NCBI GenBank assembly: GCA_029204225.1
Contig: CM055093.1
Coordinates: forward strand, 23,725,912 to 23,789,911
DNA: 64,000 bases
Reading direction: 5' to 3'
DNA from: Diphasiastrum complanatum
Taxonomy: Eukaryota > Streptophyta > Lycopodiopsida > Lycopodiales > Lycopodiaceae
Shown: piece by piece, positions 37,816 through 49,154 of the stretch
How positions within the stretch are numbered: the stretch's first letter is position 1
How the letters are laid out: every line of letters starts with the position of its first letter
Notes under the pieces: generated by a model
What the model saw: the letters and a program-made list of their open reading frames with translations, nothing else
What the model was told of the DNA's origin: nothing
Database searches by the model: none
Made by a program: the position numbers and the translations under genes

Positions 37816-38996
37816 GCAGTACCATCTTTAAAATCTATTTGTAGATCATCATCATCGAGTTGGCCTACACTTATTAGATTTTTGGTCAAACTAGGAACAT
37901 AGAGCACATCAATGAGATCAAGCTTATCTAGAGATATGCTTCCTATGCCTTCTATCATGCATTCCTCATCATTTGCTATATAGATACAACTTCTAGATCC
38001 TTTGTATGGTACAAGATTACAAAAAGATATTTTTATCACTACTCATGTGGGATGAGGCACCACTATCTAGCCAGCATACATTATGATTGAAAGAGGAAGA
38101 TGAAAAGTTAGACATCATAAGTGAATCTTCTTTCTCACAAGGAGATTCATCTTCACAAGTGATGTTGGCTTGCTTTTTCTTTTGTAGCATTGAGAGACAA
38201 AATGCCCCTTTTTGCCACATGAGAAACAAGTAACCTTGTACTTGTTCTTCTTCACATTCGATGAGCTTGGTTCCTCCTTGGATGTCTTCTCCATTGCTCT
38301 TGTGTTGTCCTTGGAGCTCTTGCCATTCTTCTTGTCTTTTCTCTTCTCCTTGGATTTGGTGAAGAGTGCTTGATCACTTCCTCCATCTTTGAGAGATAAT
38401 CTCTCAAATCTTGCAATTCGAGTTTGATGCCTATACCCCCCGGCTATCAAGACTCCTTGCAAGGCTTCTAAAGAGGGTAAGTCTTCTTTAATTGCATAAG
38501 ATTGGACAATGGTATCAAAATCTTCACTTAGTCCATTCAAGATAACTTGAACTATTTCCTTGGATTTGATAGAATCATCTATGTAACAAAGATCTTTATG
38601 GAGATCCTTAACTCTAGAAACATAGGATGAAGCACTTTCATTCTTTCTTTGAAAACTTTGAAAGATCATATTTCTTAGATTAAGGACTCTAGAAGTGTTT
38701 TTAGACTCGTAAGTAGATTGAAGAGTACTCCATGCTTCTTGAGCATTGACACAAGGACTAATCTCTCTTAGGACTTCATTGGAGACATTTAGCCTCAAAA
38801 CATGAAGAGCAACTCATGCTCTTTTCTTGAATTTGGGAATTTCTTGAGGATTATTTGGTTCCTCCTCATTCCCATTCACTATATCTATTAGATCTTTAAG
38901 TACAAGAATTGATTCTATCCTCACTTTCCATGTACTATAATTTGTAGAGGTGAGTCTTTCACCTTGTTCTGATAGATAAGATCCGATTGAAGTCAT
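37812..38996 (-). pseudogene. Element E gag and protease
   Basis: The start MTSIGSYLSEQGERLTSTN at 38996 keeps the conserved NYSTWKVRIES motif (intact Trp, unlike C1/C2). A stop lies near 38816, then Gag continues from 38798 to a zinc knuckle CFSCGKKGHFVSQC (about 38230-38190). The protease site is CWLDSGASSHM (about 38070-38040). Gag and protease are split by frameshifts near 38200 and 38030. Confidence 0.85.
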
Positions 38997-39595
38997 ATCT
39001 AGAGAATTGATTTTGGCTTTCTAAATGAATGTTTTCAGAGGTTCAAAACTAATCAAATGTAGACTATTGATTACTTGGAATCAAGTTAACAAATGGTTGA
39101 GAACTCAAAGAAGGCCAAAAGTTCCAATTTCTAGGTGCTAGACAAAATTTGCACTAAATTTTTCAAAGCAAAAGTGGATGAAGTAAATCTAAGTTCACAC
39201 GTGTGAAATAGCTCAAAAAAATCAGATTTATCATTTAAAAAGTTTCATCCATTCATAGGATCATAGATCCAAACAATTCTTCTTGGATTGAAGAAAATTG
39301 AAAAATAGTCAAAATTTGTGATTTTTGACTCCTACAATAAGGGATCTTAGATAGTACAGCCTTCAAGCATGTAAAACTTTGTTTTTCTTCTTCAACATGC
39401 CTCACTTGAATTTCAAGAACTCTCCTTAGGATCCACAAATCCTCTTGAATTCACTTGCATCACAAACTAGCCTTGATTAGCTTCCTATTCATATGCTACA
39501 TGGATGGAAGAGATGAGAAGTAACATAGCCCACACTCTATCTCGATTAGAGGCCTCACACGTGCTGCTACAGTAGGCCGTATAGCTCTGAAATCA

Positions 39596-41071
39596 GAGAA
39601 AAAGATATGTTAATAAGTGATGATAAGAGTGGATCTAGTTATCTCAAAATCGAGTGCTAGTAAGAGGCTTCATCTCCATCGCTCCTTCACATGCATGCAT
39701 CATCTTATTCACTTGCTACGCGAATCAGACTTTTATCGATACGGAATCGACTCGAAAATTTCGATACCTAGAATATCTTGAAAAATTTTCGATACCCAAA
39801 ATTCGAATTTGTTGTTCAAGAATTCCAACCATAAGAAAATACTTGCCTTCGATTTTGTTTGGCCAAATTACAAAGAATTGTTCTCCCCGTTATAGGGTCA
39901 TTTAGAAACAAAAAACCCGCACATCCGTGTTATACTTCTTTTTAAGAGAGGTTATTTCAGACAACAAGTGAATTAGATTAGTGAATGGAAATTTCATATT
40001 GAAAAGTGAAAAAAAGACTTCGAAAGGATACAAAAGAAAGTATACATAAACATGTATTTCAAAGTGAGGGTTTGCTTTAGAATTTGTTCAAATAGTTTAG
40101 ATATTGTTCATTAAATATCAATAAATTCTTAAAGAATATCAAGAGTAACAATAAGTGAATGCAAGCTCTTAACAAATAGTTTCGAAAAATACACTATAAT
40201 CAATTACAAGATAATGAAATTTCTATCACCTTATGTGGATGTTGACTAGGTTTCATTTTGTATTAATTTTGTGAGTTGAAATTGGAAATTGACATGAAAT
40301 TAGGAGAGAAAGAAGACAATATAAAAAATGCAATGTTACAAGATGCTAAACAAGCAAAAACATAGAAAATAGAAACAATATTATTCTCATGAGTAGTTAT
40401 AGATGGAAGAAAATAAAATCTTATCTTGATTATAGAGTTTTTGACTTTTTCTAATGGAGGGAACATGAGTATCTCTCACACATTATGAGAAAAGAATATT
40501 TCTTTTTATGAGTAGATGGAAAAATAAAATCTTATTTGAATTTTAGTTTTTTGGCTTACACTAATGGAAGGAAATGGGAGCATCTAACACAAGCTACCAA
40601 CTCCCTTTGGAACCAATCCAATTGGACATTTGGACATCAACGACCCTTGAAACTGTGTTGTATTTCTTTTCCGAAAAGACATGAAATAAGAGCGGTGGTT
40701 GTTCACACATTATTAACAGAGAAATAAGATAATAGGAAAGGCAATGTTACAAGATGCAAAACAAGCAACAATACAAAACAGAAAGGATATTATTCTCATG
40801 AGTAGTTATAGATGGAAGGGGAAAAAATCTTATCTCAATTCTAAAGTTTTTTATACATGCACAAATCTGCCAGGTGCAAGTTCAATCACTTCAGTAGAAT
40901 CTGGTAAAATGATACCTTCTATCATACTGGCCTTGGTATAGCCATGAATTTTGTGCATGGTTGACTGCATCGATGTTTTCTTGTCGTCAACCTGGTTCTT
41001 CTTACCAAATTTGCATTTAGATTTGTCACTCGAATTGTCAGACTCTTTTGAGTTTGTGTCTGCGAGGATTA
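39596..41071. other. Spacer with a degenerate tandem repeat; no gene
   Basis: 39600-40230 is AT-rich with no recognised domain. About 40240-40870 carries the repeat described separately, and 40870-41071 has nothing recognisable. Confidence 0.5.
40240..40870 (+). repeat. Degenerate tandem repeat, first locus
   Basis: The block CAATGTTACAAGATGC(T)AAA...ATTATTCTCATGAGTAGTTATAGATGG occurs at about 40330 and again at about 40746, 416 bp apart. A shorter related unit (TTATGAGTAGATGGA...AAATCTTATTT) lies between, giving sub-units of about 110-120 bp. The same family and orientation recurs at 55630-56190. Confidence 0.7.
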
Positions 41072-41617
41072 TGTGAAAATACTGTAAAATTAAAATAATA
41101 TTTAACTTAGAGATTCAAGTTTTGGGGTTTGTCCAAACTTGAGGTAGACTAGTCTAGTAACTTTCCAAGCTGAGTCAAGGTAGATTTGTAGTCTCCATAG
41201 AGATGTGTAGGTCTAGAACCTATCAAGAAGCATGTGAGGCTACTCTTGTAGGTCAAGGATTCTCAAAAAGAGAGATTTTCAAGTCTTATCCATTTCTCTT
41301 TTTGTCATCTAGTAGAAAGGTAGAGGCAATGTGGCATCTAGGTTGCCTTCTCTCTCCACGAGTTCTAGAAGGCCTCTTGTATTATAAATAAGGTGGCTTT
41401 TACCTCAATAATACACTTCTTCAAGTAAAGCTTCCATTTGATCCATTGGAGGTGTAATGATAGTTAGATTGTGATGAATGCTCTTGCCTTCTTGCTAACA
41501 AGCTTGCCAATGTTTTCCATCTCTTTGTTTTTGGAATAGAAGTTAGTTTAGTGTGCAAACATTCATTTCCTTGATCTTTGTACTTGCAGCTGGTTCACAC
41601 TTGTGAAAAAGTTCTCA
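41072..41617 (+). mobile_element. Element F: copia LTR followed by a primer site
   Basis: 546 bp, TGTGAAAATACTG to GTTCTCA, with a TATA box (ATTATAAATAAGG, 41381-41393) and a near-palindrome TTCACACTTGTGAAAA close to its end. It is followed by a primer site but no gag-pol, so it is a truncated 5' end. Its first 35 bp resemble the element E LTR stub. Confidence 0.8.
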
Positions 41618-41629
41618 TGGTATCAGAGC
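41618..41629 (+). promoter_or_regulatory. Element F primer-binding site
   Basis: TGGTATCAGAGC, exact initiator-tRNA-Met type, adjoining the LTR end CA at 41616-41617. Confidence 0.9.
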
Positions 41630-42125
41630 TTGATAGGAGAATACACATCTAATCACTGCTTTAATGGTCAGTTTAAAATTGATGGCTGCTGCAACCGGCC
41701 CTGAAGAACAGTTGTATGAAAGTATTTTTGAGAGCAATCCGTGTGCAGTTGAAATCGGCTGAATTGAGAAGTCCGGAAAAGCGCCAGAGATTTGCTTATC
41801 TGACATGAGCTCTCCTGAGAATTATGATGGAAGAAAGGAGCGTGCGACGAATTCATGGGAAAATTTGAGGGTAGGCAGGAGATGCAAGCTATCATGGGAA
41901 ATGTCGGAGGAATTCTGAATCGAAAAAAAATATATCTTTTGAGCCTGTGCTTAAGAATCAAAGTGTTCACATATTTTTTTGTATTTTCCAAGAGTATCAA
42001 ATAGAGGGTATTGTAAAAATTTTGGGTAGAAATATACATGGAAAAAATAAGTCTAAGCATGAGACACAAAGAAAGAAAAGAAAAATAGAAGAATATGGAA
42101 GAAATTCTGAAATGCACCTCAAACA
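41630..42125. other. Leader remnant and junction to gypsy sequence
   Basis: No recognisable domain in either direction. The left part presumably is the F leader, and the right part is the 3' untranslated part of the minus-strand gypsy element. Confidence 0.4.
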
Positions 42126-43160
42126 AGATCTATGGTAAAGGTGTCTTCATAGTATCGCCGTAGACGGCTACCATTGACTAATGTGTCAAGGGGTATGCCT
42201 TCTAGCATCTCCAATTGCATGACACCATTTGTCAAAATCTTCTGGACAACATAAGGACATTGGCTACAAATTTCAATTTGCCTGGATGGACTTTGGAAGA
42301 TGTGTAAAGTAAAACTTTATCACCATCCTGAATATCCTTGGTCCGGACATGATGTTCATGGCAGGCATTCTCTCGTCGTTTGTGGACTAACTGTGCATGG
42401 TAGGATATAAGATGTGTTTCACATAGTTTTGTCAATGTGAAAAGTTGATTCTAAACTTGGTGTTGATAAGCATTATCATCACACAAGTCTTTGGAAAAAG
42501 CTAAAGTGACGCGTAAGGATGGAATCAAAAATTCCACTGGCATAACAGCCTCTTGGCCATATACCAGATCAAAAGGTGTTTTCCAATCCGTGGTTCACTT
42601 TGGCATTGTACGATAGGCCCAGATAACAAAGAATAACTTCGTTTCTCAGTCTGATCGACTGGTTTGTACTATCTTGGTTAAGATTTTACAAATCATTTTA
42701 TTTGTAGACTCAGCTAGTCCATTGCATCTAGGATAGTACGGGGTACACTTTCGGTGGATAACGAAGTAATGAGTCAGTAAACTGTTGATGACTTCATTAA
42801 GGAAGTGAGAACATCGATCATTGACAAGCTCTATTGGACAACCAAATCTAGTGATGATGTTTTCATGCTACAGACTTTGCGTTGGCTTTGCGTGTTGCTC
42901 TAGCCTCTATCCACTTTGTTGCATAATCGGTGGCAATAAAGATATATCGTGATTGCGTGCCACATGCTGCTAGACTAATAGGTCCAACAAAATCAATATT
43001 TCATTTGTGAAAGGCTTCACTTTCAAGTATTGGAGTAAGGAGATTGTGATCAGCTTTTTTTGTATTCTTTGCGCATTGGCAAATGTCACAAACTTTTACA
43101 TAAGCGTAAGTGTCTTTAAAAAGGTTTGGCCACCAGGATCTAGCCAGAAGAATTGCCCTA
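42126..43160 (-). pseudogene. Ty3/gypsy integrase (element G), interrupted
   Basis: Reading the minus strand in joined frames gives WWPNLFKDTYAYVKVCDICQ (zinc-binding end), NIDFVGPISLAACGTQSRYI (core), CTPYYPRCNGLAESTNKMI (catalytic Glu region), an EAVMPVEFLIPSLRV stretch, and a C-terminal GPY-type end, NGSRLRRYYEDTF near 42135. Stops and frameshifts are numerous. The reading frame is cut at about 43162 by element H. The RT part of what seems to be the same element resumes at 47640. Confidence 0.8.
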
Positions 43161-43162
43161 GT

Positions 43163-44152
43163 TGAAGAAACAAAACGTTTTTAATTACAAAGCTTTGCTA
43201 GCTTTCAGCCCTCTTCCTGACGAAGATGTTCGCGAACACGAAATTCAAGAGACATGAAGCATGAAAGTTTTGCCAACACCTGACGAAAAGACACAAACAC
43301 GAAAGATTCGCAAACAAGAATCTTTTGCGGTCCAACACGAGAAAGTCAGACGATGAAAACAAAACCAATGACGTGACACAAAAAACATTGCAAATCCTTC
43401 TTTGCCCTCACGCTCCAAAGAGTACCAGCAAAGATCATACAAGTACCCAGAAGTACAGATGTCTGATCTGATGGCATGATGTCAGCAGATAGACTCTAGG
43501 TCGTGGCTAATCCGCCACTCTTGTAATTCTTTGATTAGTTGTAGATCTAATTACTCTAATCTAAAGGGTTACACAGAGCGACTATATACTTACTGGATGA
43601 TACTTGATAGGGGAGGATGTCATGTACTTCTAGTACATCAGTTTTTATCAATGCCTTAAAATATCCACTGTAAGCTTTGTAGGCCCAAACGGAGCTATTA
43701 GCCTTAAGAACAAGGCGGTTCCCTCTTTAGGCCCTTCAAAGTAATTAATAAGGATAATAGGCCAACAAGGGTCCAATGTAGCCTAAATAGTACTTAACAA
43801 GGGCTAACTATCCCTCAAGATAGTTAAGTTAAGTTAAGTAAATTGTCTATAACTAGACAAGAGACATCATTTTGTGGATCTTTTGGCTCATTTGCAAGTG
43901 AGAGCTTCTAGCTTCCTCCTTGTGAATATGAGCTATGGGGATCTCCTTTGCTAGGTCTCATGTGCCTTATCTACATGAATCCATGCTCATTTACATTGTA
44001 TTGTACTCTTCATTTCATTTCTATTGTGATTCTATGGAGATCCTTGTGTTTCTAGCTTTCTATGGGTATGCTATCTTGAATGCTTTGTACTTTTCTTGCT
44101 CTTAGCTTTACTTCATTGTTATTGCTATTAGTTTGGGATTTGGCACATGACA
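43163..44152 (+). repeat. Element H 5' LTR
   Basis: It begins TGAAGAAACAAAACG, has a TATA-like CTATATACT at 43582-43590 and ends GGCACATGACA. The first 449 bp are repeated at 46832-47280. Alternatively the LTR proper could be 43618-44152, which has its own inverted ends TGTCATG...CATGACA and a purine-rich GGGGAGGA just before it. In that case 43163-43617 would be 3' untranslated sequence. Confidence 0.55.
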
Positions 44153-44157
44153 TTTCT

Positions 44158-44169
44158 TGGTATCAAAGC
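44158..44169 (+). promoter_or_regulatory. Element H primer-binding site
   Basis: TGGTATCAAAGC, one base from the usual TGGTATCAGAGC, five bases after the LTR end. Confidence 0.7.
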
Positions 44170-44191
44170 AAGAAATGAAGAACAATCTAGA

Positions 44192-45322
44192 TGGTTTGAG
44201 AAAATGAAGATGCGGATTCAAAAAGTGAGTGTATACACTAAAGCATCAGTGGATCGACAACTGCATGTGAATGAAAGAGAAGAAACTTCTGAAGATGAAG
44301 ATGATCCCATCAATGAGTCTGATGAGCAAAGTGATAACGATGAAGCGGATGAGTGAAGCGAGGACAATGAGTTAGATGAGCACAGCGATGACAAGAGTGA
44401 AGTCCTAGATCCAGACACAATTGCAACAACAGATGTTGAAAATCAGGATTCAGACAAAGGTCGAGATTCAGATCAAGATGTGAAGATAATTGAACATCCT
44501 TTCGAGTTTCAATTCAACCATCAAAGTCCAGAACTTGACGTACATCAATGTCTGAATCTGGTCAATGAACAAGCAACTGTGGATCATCATATTGGGAATA
44601 GTGCTATGCTTGAAGAAAGTCGATCAAGGCATTCACCAAAATTTTAGAATGAGGACTATATGGCACCGATATTCCATGGCTTGGAATTGATTGGATATTT
44701 AAAGGATCCGAACTACGAACCAATTCATTTTGATTTGGAAGCTTTCGAGAATATTTTTATTTTTGATCTAATGGAGTATGAGGTATTCAGCATGGATACT
44801 GGTAGAAATGAAGAGATTTCATTAATCCATGGAAATCCTACTTGTATCAATACTTTGGTTTATTGTTCAATGCCTCATGGATCCATTTTACAAGAGCTTA
44901 AAGTGGCTTCCGTTGGAGAACCCTATTCCTATGCATTCTCTCAAACTCAAAAGCCAATATATAATTCACGTGCATATTCAGAATGCATGAATGTGAATAA
45001 TGATTGGAAACATTCTCTCAATCAACCAACACTCTATAGGAAGCTGATTTTAAAATATGTCGTCAATTTATATCAGTTTCTTTGGAGAGGTCTACATTGC
45101 TCAATGGACTCTAATGTAATTAATCTTCAATTGAGTAATGTCAACAATGATTGTTCATCAATGATTATTTGGAACAATCAAGACATCAAATCCCTGGTTC
45201 AACTTTGGATTGGGATTGATGCTTCAACGATTTATATGGGCAACTGCAAATTGTATATTTCGAAACGAGAGTCCATTTTTGAGGTCAATCAAGTCAAATA
45301 TTTACAACCCCCCCCGCCATGA
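44192..45322 (+). pseudogene. Unusual ORF between primer site and RT of element H
   Basis: One reading frame stays open from about 44147 to 45322 apart from a TGA at 44354 and a TAG at 44645. The first third is strikingly acidic (EREETSEDEDDPINESDEQS). A basic stretch, ESRSRHSPKF, follows. The last 220 codons (44660-45322) are open and neutral, with GLELIGYLKDPNYEP and LVQLWIGIDASTIYMG. It does not resemble copia Gag, protease or integrase and I do not recognise it. The RSRHSPKF segment may be the usual basic linker before RT. It ends in a C-run next to the RT start. Confidence 0.4.
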
Positions 45323-46071
45323 ACGAAGAGATGGAGTCCATGAAGAAGAACCATGTATGGACATTGCAGCCATTACTACATAAGCGCAAGACTGTCAAAT
45401 GCAAATGGGTTTTCAAACTCAAATATGGACCAGATGGGAATGTGACAAAATACAAGACAAGACTAGTAGTGAAGGGTTTTTCTCGGAGATATGGTATTGA
45501 TTACTCTGAAACCTTCTCTCATGTTGTCAAACATTCGTCCCTACGACTGTTATTTGCATATGCAGCAGCTTATGACCTCAAGATCCACATTGTGGATGAG
45601 AAGATAGCCTTCTTGCATGGCGAATTAGATGAAGAGGTCTATATGGATCAACCCCCAGGATATGTCTCGAATTCATTTTCTGACTATGCATGCAGAATGC
45701 ATAGAAGCATCTACGGTCTGAAACAATTAGCCCGACAATGGTACAAGAAGAAAGATCAAGCCCTGAAATCATAAGGATGCAAACCTCTGTTGGCTGATTC
45801 TAATGTGTATGTCAGAGTTACAGATGTGAAAATCATCATTGTGGCTGTGTACATGGACGACACTCTGATACTTTGCAATAGTGAGCAGTTGATTGCTGAA
45901 GTGAAGACAAACATCTCGAAACATTTCAAGATCGTGGATCTTGGAGAAGCCAGGTGTTACCTAGGCTTGCAAATTGAAAGGGACTATGAGGGAGGTAAGC
46001 TATACCTTCACCAGTCTAGATACACCCAGAAGATCCTAGAGGATTTTGGGATGTTGAACTGCAAATGAGCA
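45319..46071 (+). pseudogene. Element H reverse transcriptase
   Basis: MNEEMESMKKNHVWTLQPL marks the RT start. KCKWVFKLKYGPDGN, KIAFLHGELDEEVYMDQPPG, SIYGLKQLARQWYK and, after a stop at 45772, VAVYMDDTLILCNS (YMDD active site) and LGEARCYLGLQI follow. The motif set resembles Tnt1-type copia more than elements B-E. A stop at 46066 ends it. Confidence 0.85.
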
Positions 46072-46143
46072 AATACTCCAATGCTTGTAGGGACAATGCT
46101 GACAAGTGATGACTGTCCGAAGACTGAGGAAGAGAGAGAATAG

Positions 46144-46818
46144 ATGCAGCTCACATCTTACAAGAAGCTGATAGGATCACTGATGTACCTTGCAGACAAC
46201 ACACGTCCTGATATTGCTTATGCAGTATTTAGAATGAGCCAATTCTGCACGAATTTAGGCTCGACACATTGGAAGATTGCAAAACGAATTTTGCAGTATC
46301 TTCAATTAACGAGGGATTATGGCTTGTGTTATTGTCGTAATGCAGGTTTCAGGATGCTTTCCTACAACGATGCTAGTTGGGCATCTCTCAAGGATGATTG
46401 TAAAGGCGTCTCAGGAGGATGCACCATCGCATCAGGAGCAACAGTTCTCTGGGTCAGCAAGAAGCAGACCATTGTGGTCCAGTCATCCTGCAAAGCAAAA
46501 TATGTTGTGGCAGCAAAGATGGCCAATGAGATAATCTGGCTAAGGCAGTTCCTGGACGAATTGGGTGAAATTAAGAATGAGCCTCTGGTAGATGGATAAC
46601 ACCTATGCAATATACCTGACAAAAGAACCTGTGTTTCATTCCAGAATGAAGCACATTGCGATCAAGTACCACTTGATCAGGGATCTAATTGAAAAGAAGA
46701 TGCTGCAGACCACCTTCATTAGAACGAAGACATGGTCACTGACATCTTCACAAAGGCCTTGGACAAAGGACTTTTTGAGAGACAGAGGAGCAGTCTTGGG
46801 ATTGTAAAGCTATCATGC
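46144..46818 (+). pseudogene. Element H RNase H
   Basis: YKKLIGSLMYLADNTRPDIA, then RNase H with SYNDASWASLKDDCKGVSGG, VQSSCKAKYVVAAKMANEII (Lys where Glu is usual in the third acidic position) and, in shifted frames, HSRMKHIAIKYHLIRDLI and MVTDIFTKALDKG. The frames change near 46598 and 46735. Confidence 0.85.
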
Positions 46819-46831
46819 TTTGAGAGGGAGC

Positions 46832-47280
46832 TGAAGAAACAAAACGTTTTTATTTACAAAGCTTTGCTAGCTTTTAGCCCTCTGCCTGACGAAGATGTTT
46901 GCGAACACGAAAGTCAAGAGACACGAAGCACGAAAGTTTTGCAAACACCTGACAAAAAGACACAAACACAAAAGATTTGCGAACGAGAATCTTTTGTGGT
47001 CCAACACGAGAAAGTTAGATGACAGAAACAAAACCAACGACACGACATGAAAAATGTCACGAAACCTTCTCTGCCCTCACAGTCCAAAGAGTACTAGCAA
47101 AGCTCATACAAATACCCAAAAGTACAAATGTCCGATTTGATGGCATGATGTCAACAGATACACTCTAGGTCGTGGCTAATCCGCCACCCTTGTAGTTCTC
47201 TGATTAGTTGTAGATTTAATTACTCTAATCTAAAGGGTTACATAGAGCGACTATATACTTACTGGATGATACTTGATAGG
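46832..47280 (+). repeat. Element H 3' LTR (part matching the 5' LTR)
   Basis: Follows purine tract TTTGAGAGGGAGC and repeats the first 449 bp of the 5' LTR with roughly one difference in ten bases by eye, including the TATA-like box. Similarity stops at TTGATAGG in both copies, so the rest is deleted here. Confidence 0.75.
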
Positions 47281-47639
47281 ATAGGCATATACAGAAAAAG
47301 TAGCCTGATGCTAGTAAGCAATCAAGATGAAATACAGACAAGAAGTCCGCCTGTGAGCGAGACGAGTTCTGTGATCAGGATCCATAGAGATCCACAGGTC
47401 CGCTAGTAAGCGAGACATCCACTCGTGAGAGAATTGCATTTCTCTCACGCCAACACACTGCGTGGATCAAGAAAATCAATAGATGATCTTGTAGCCATTC
47501 TGCACATGTCAATTTATGATGTATGATCTTGAATGCAAATGTGTCTGCTGTTATTCGTGTGTCTGATCTCCCCATTCATTTTTCAATTCCGCACATTGGT
47601 TGAGTTTGTTGAATGTTGCATTGATTTATAAACATAGAA
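47281..47639. other. Unassigned sequence between element H and gypsy RT
   Basis: No domain is recognised. It may contain the right boundary of H and degraded gypsy RNase H sequence on the minus strand. The TCACTCG/GAGCGAGAC words near 47355-47440 are imperfect repeats. Confidence 0.35.
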
Positions 47640-48205
47640 CAACAGTGCCTGTGGAATTGGGCACATATTGAATGGGTGCGGTTTCTAAAGCCTATTTAAG
47701 ATCTTCAAAGGCTTTAATTCTATCTTCTGTCCACCTTGGGTCGGTAACGATTTGATATATTAACCGTGCTTTATCGGCGTAGTGTATTATAAAAATTCGA
47801 TAATAACTTGTGTGGCCTAGAAAGATGTAAATTTCTTTCATTGTGCGGGTAGGGCATTTCAAGAATGACTCTGATCTTTTCAAGATCAGTGGCGATACCA
47901 TTTTGAGAAATAATATGGCTTAGTACCACACCATGGGTAACCCAGATCTGGCACTTGTCGGCACTTGTCGGGATTTAATGAAATTTCGAATCTTTGATAG
48001 CAAATAAAAACTTGTTCAAGGGCATCAAGATGCTTATCTTGAGAGGAATGCACACCAAGATCATCAAGATAAATCTCTAGATTCTTGTGCAACAAATCCT
48101 TGAAAGCTCGTTGTATCACCCTTTGAAATGTGGATGGGGCATTGCACAGACTGAATGGCATAACGTTATATGCAAAGGTACCAAACTCTGTAACCGGGGA
48201 GGGCC
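47640..48205 (-). pseudogene. Ty3/gypsy reverse transcriptase (element G)
   Basis: The minus-strand frame contains EFGTFAYNVMPFSLCNAPST, the catalytic IYLDDLGVHS (YLDD), ALEQVFICYQRFEISLNPDK and, in the next frame, MKEIYIFLGHTSYYRIFIIH and RWTEDRIKAFEDLK, the typical RT-to-RNase H order. Upstream motifs of RT are missing because of the LTR-like sequence at 48206-48544. It is probably the same element as the integrase at 42126-43160. Confidence 0.85.
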
Positions 48206-48544
48206 CTTGTCCCAAAATTCTATTGGCTAATATGTACATTGATCCTAACCATTCATCTTGGACCCAACTTAATCCAAAGGTCCACAAAAAGCACATTAGA
48301 ATTCACAAGATTCATGTGAGCCCAAGTTGGACTCAACTCTAAAATAATAGACTTCTAAGTCTAAAATGACTTTGGGCCTCAAGTTTTATTTTAATTACAA
48401 GGGGCCCAAGTCCATTATTTCTATTTACAATTGCCTTGCGTGCTCATTAGGTCATGGGCTTATACATGCAAGATGCCATGCCCTCGCAACACATTTATTG
48501 ACTCATTTTCTTTAATTCGCTCTATGTTGGGAATACCCCCAACA
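48206..48544 (-). repeat. Fragment of a foreign LTR
   Basis: Minus strand starts TGTTGGGGGTATTCCCAACA, with the inverted words TGTTGGG/CCCAACA as at many LTR starts, and runs on without coding capacity until the gypsy RT resumes. No matching end or target duplication was found, so it is a truncated insertion or part of a deletion scar. Confidence 0.45.
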
Positions 48545-49154
48545 GAACCCACGGCCTGAAGTAGTGTTGGTCCCTTGTCGGTTCAGTAAAGTGAGTGCTT
48601 GGCTCGTCGCTGGGTGATCAAGTAAGACGTTACATCTTCCATGAAGGTGATTCTTCCAATATCTTTCAAGTCCTTACTTGTGTGGAGGGACTTGTGGACG
48701 CTAGTGATCCATCGTTGATCGATCCAAGCTTGAAAGCGGCTCGTCCAAGGGTGGCCCAAAAGGTCGGCTCGGTAATATACACAAGCGATTGGCAGCTGAT
48801 CCTCCACGCGATCTGAGGCCGATGCTTTATTCAGATCAAAACAAATGGGTGGGAGAAAATTATCTCACTTGGTCTCGATGGTCATCAGGTATTCCAAGTC
48901 TCAGGCGTAAGTTGCGGCTGTGCGGACTGTTGGATCTGGGCAATTGAAATACTCCGTGGAAAATGTGCTGAGAGCTCTTTGGGCATCGACAGTCGTTGTC
49001 CAGCCATGCTTGGAGTTGATCTTTGGCCAATTGCAGTTATTGGATGTGATTTTGTCCACAGGGGCGTCGCATTCCACCCATTTGATTCATTGTAGACATG
49101 GGAAGAAATGGGCATTTACCCGCAGTTGCTGAGGACTGGTCACATAAGCCCCTT
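48545..49154 (-). pseudogene. Decayed gypsy sequence between gag and RT
   Basis: Minus-strand frames such as 49115-48885 (GWNATPLWTKSHPITAIGQR) sit where a protease and early RT would lie, but I cannot identify the protease active site. It is assigned by position only. Confidence 0.35.

Larger units (their letters stand above)
34989..39595 (-). mobile_element. Element E: degenerate Ty1/copia retrotransposon
   Basis: Minus-strand order: leader (about 39595-38997), gag, protease, integrase, RT, RNase H, stub of the 3' LTR. No primer site or 5' LTR is found upstream; homology seems to fade near 39595. At least six frames are needed to read it. The leader has CACACGTGTG at 39196-39205. Its LTR start resembles that of F. 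Confidence 0.8.
43163..47280 (+). mobile_element. Element H: Tnt1-like Ty1/copia element inserted in gypsy G
   Basis: The element comprises a 5' LTR (43163-44152), primer site, an unusual ORF, RT and RNase H, polypurine tract and a 3' LTR of which the first 449 bp match the 5' LTR. Gag, protease and integrase are not recognisable. The left boundary breaks the gypsy integrase. The right boundary is unclear (47280-47640). Confidence 0.7.

Noticed and set aside
39585-39600. GCTCTGAAATCA as a minus-strand primer site for element E
   Set aside because: Differs from the expected GCTCTGATACCA at too many positions and no LTR end adjoins it.
43618-44152. A separate solo LTR with TGTCATG...CATGACA ends
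   Set aside because: Not excluded, but no flanking duplication was found and a primer site follows, so I kept it as part of the element H 5' LTR.
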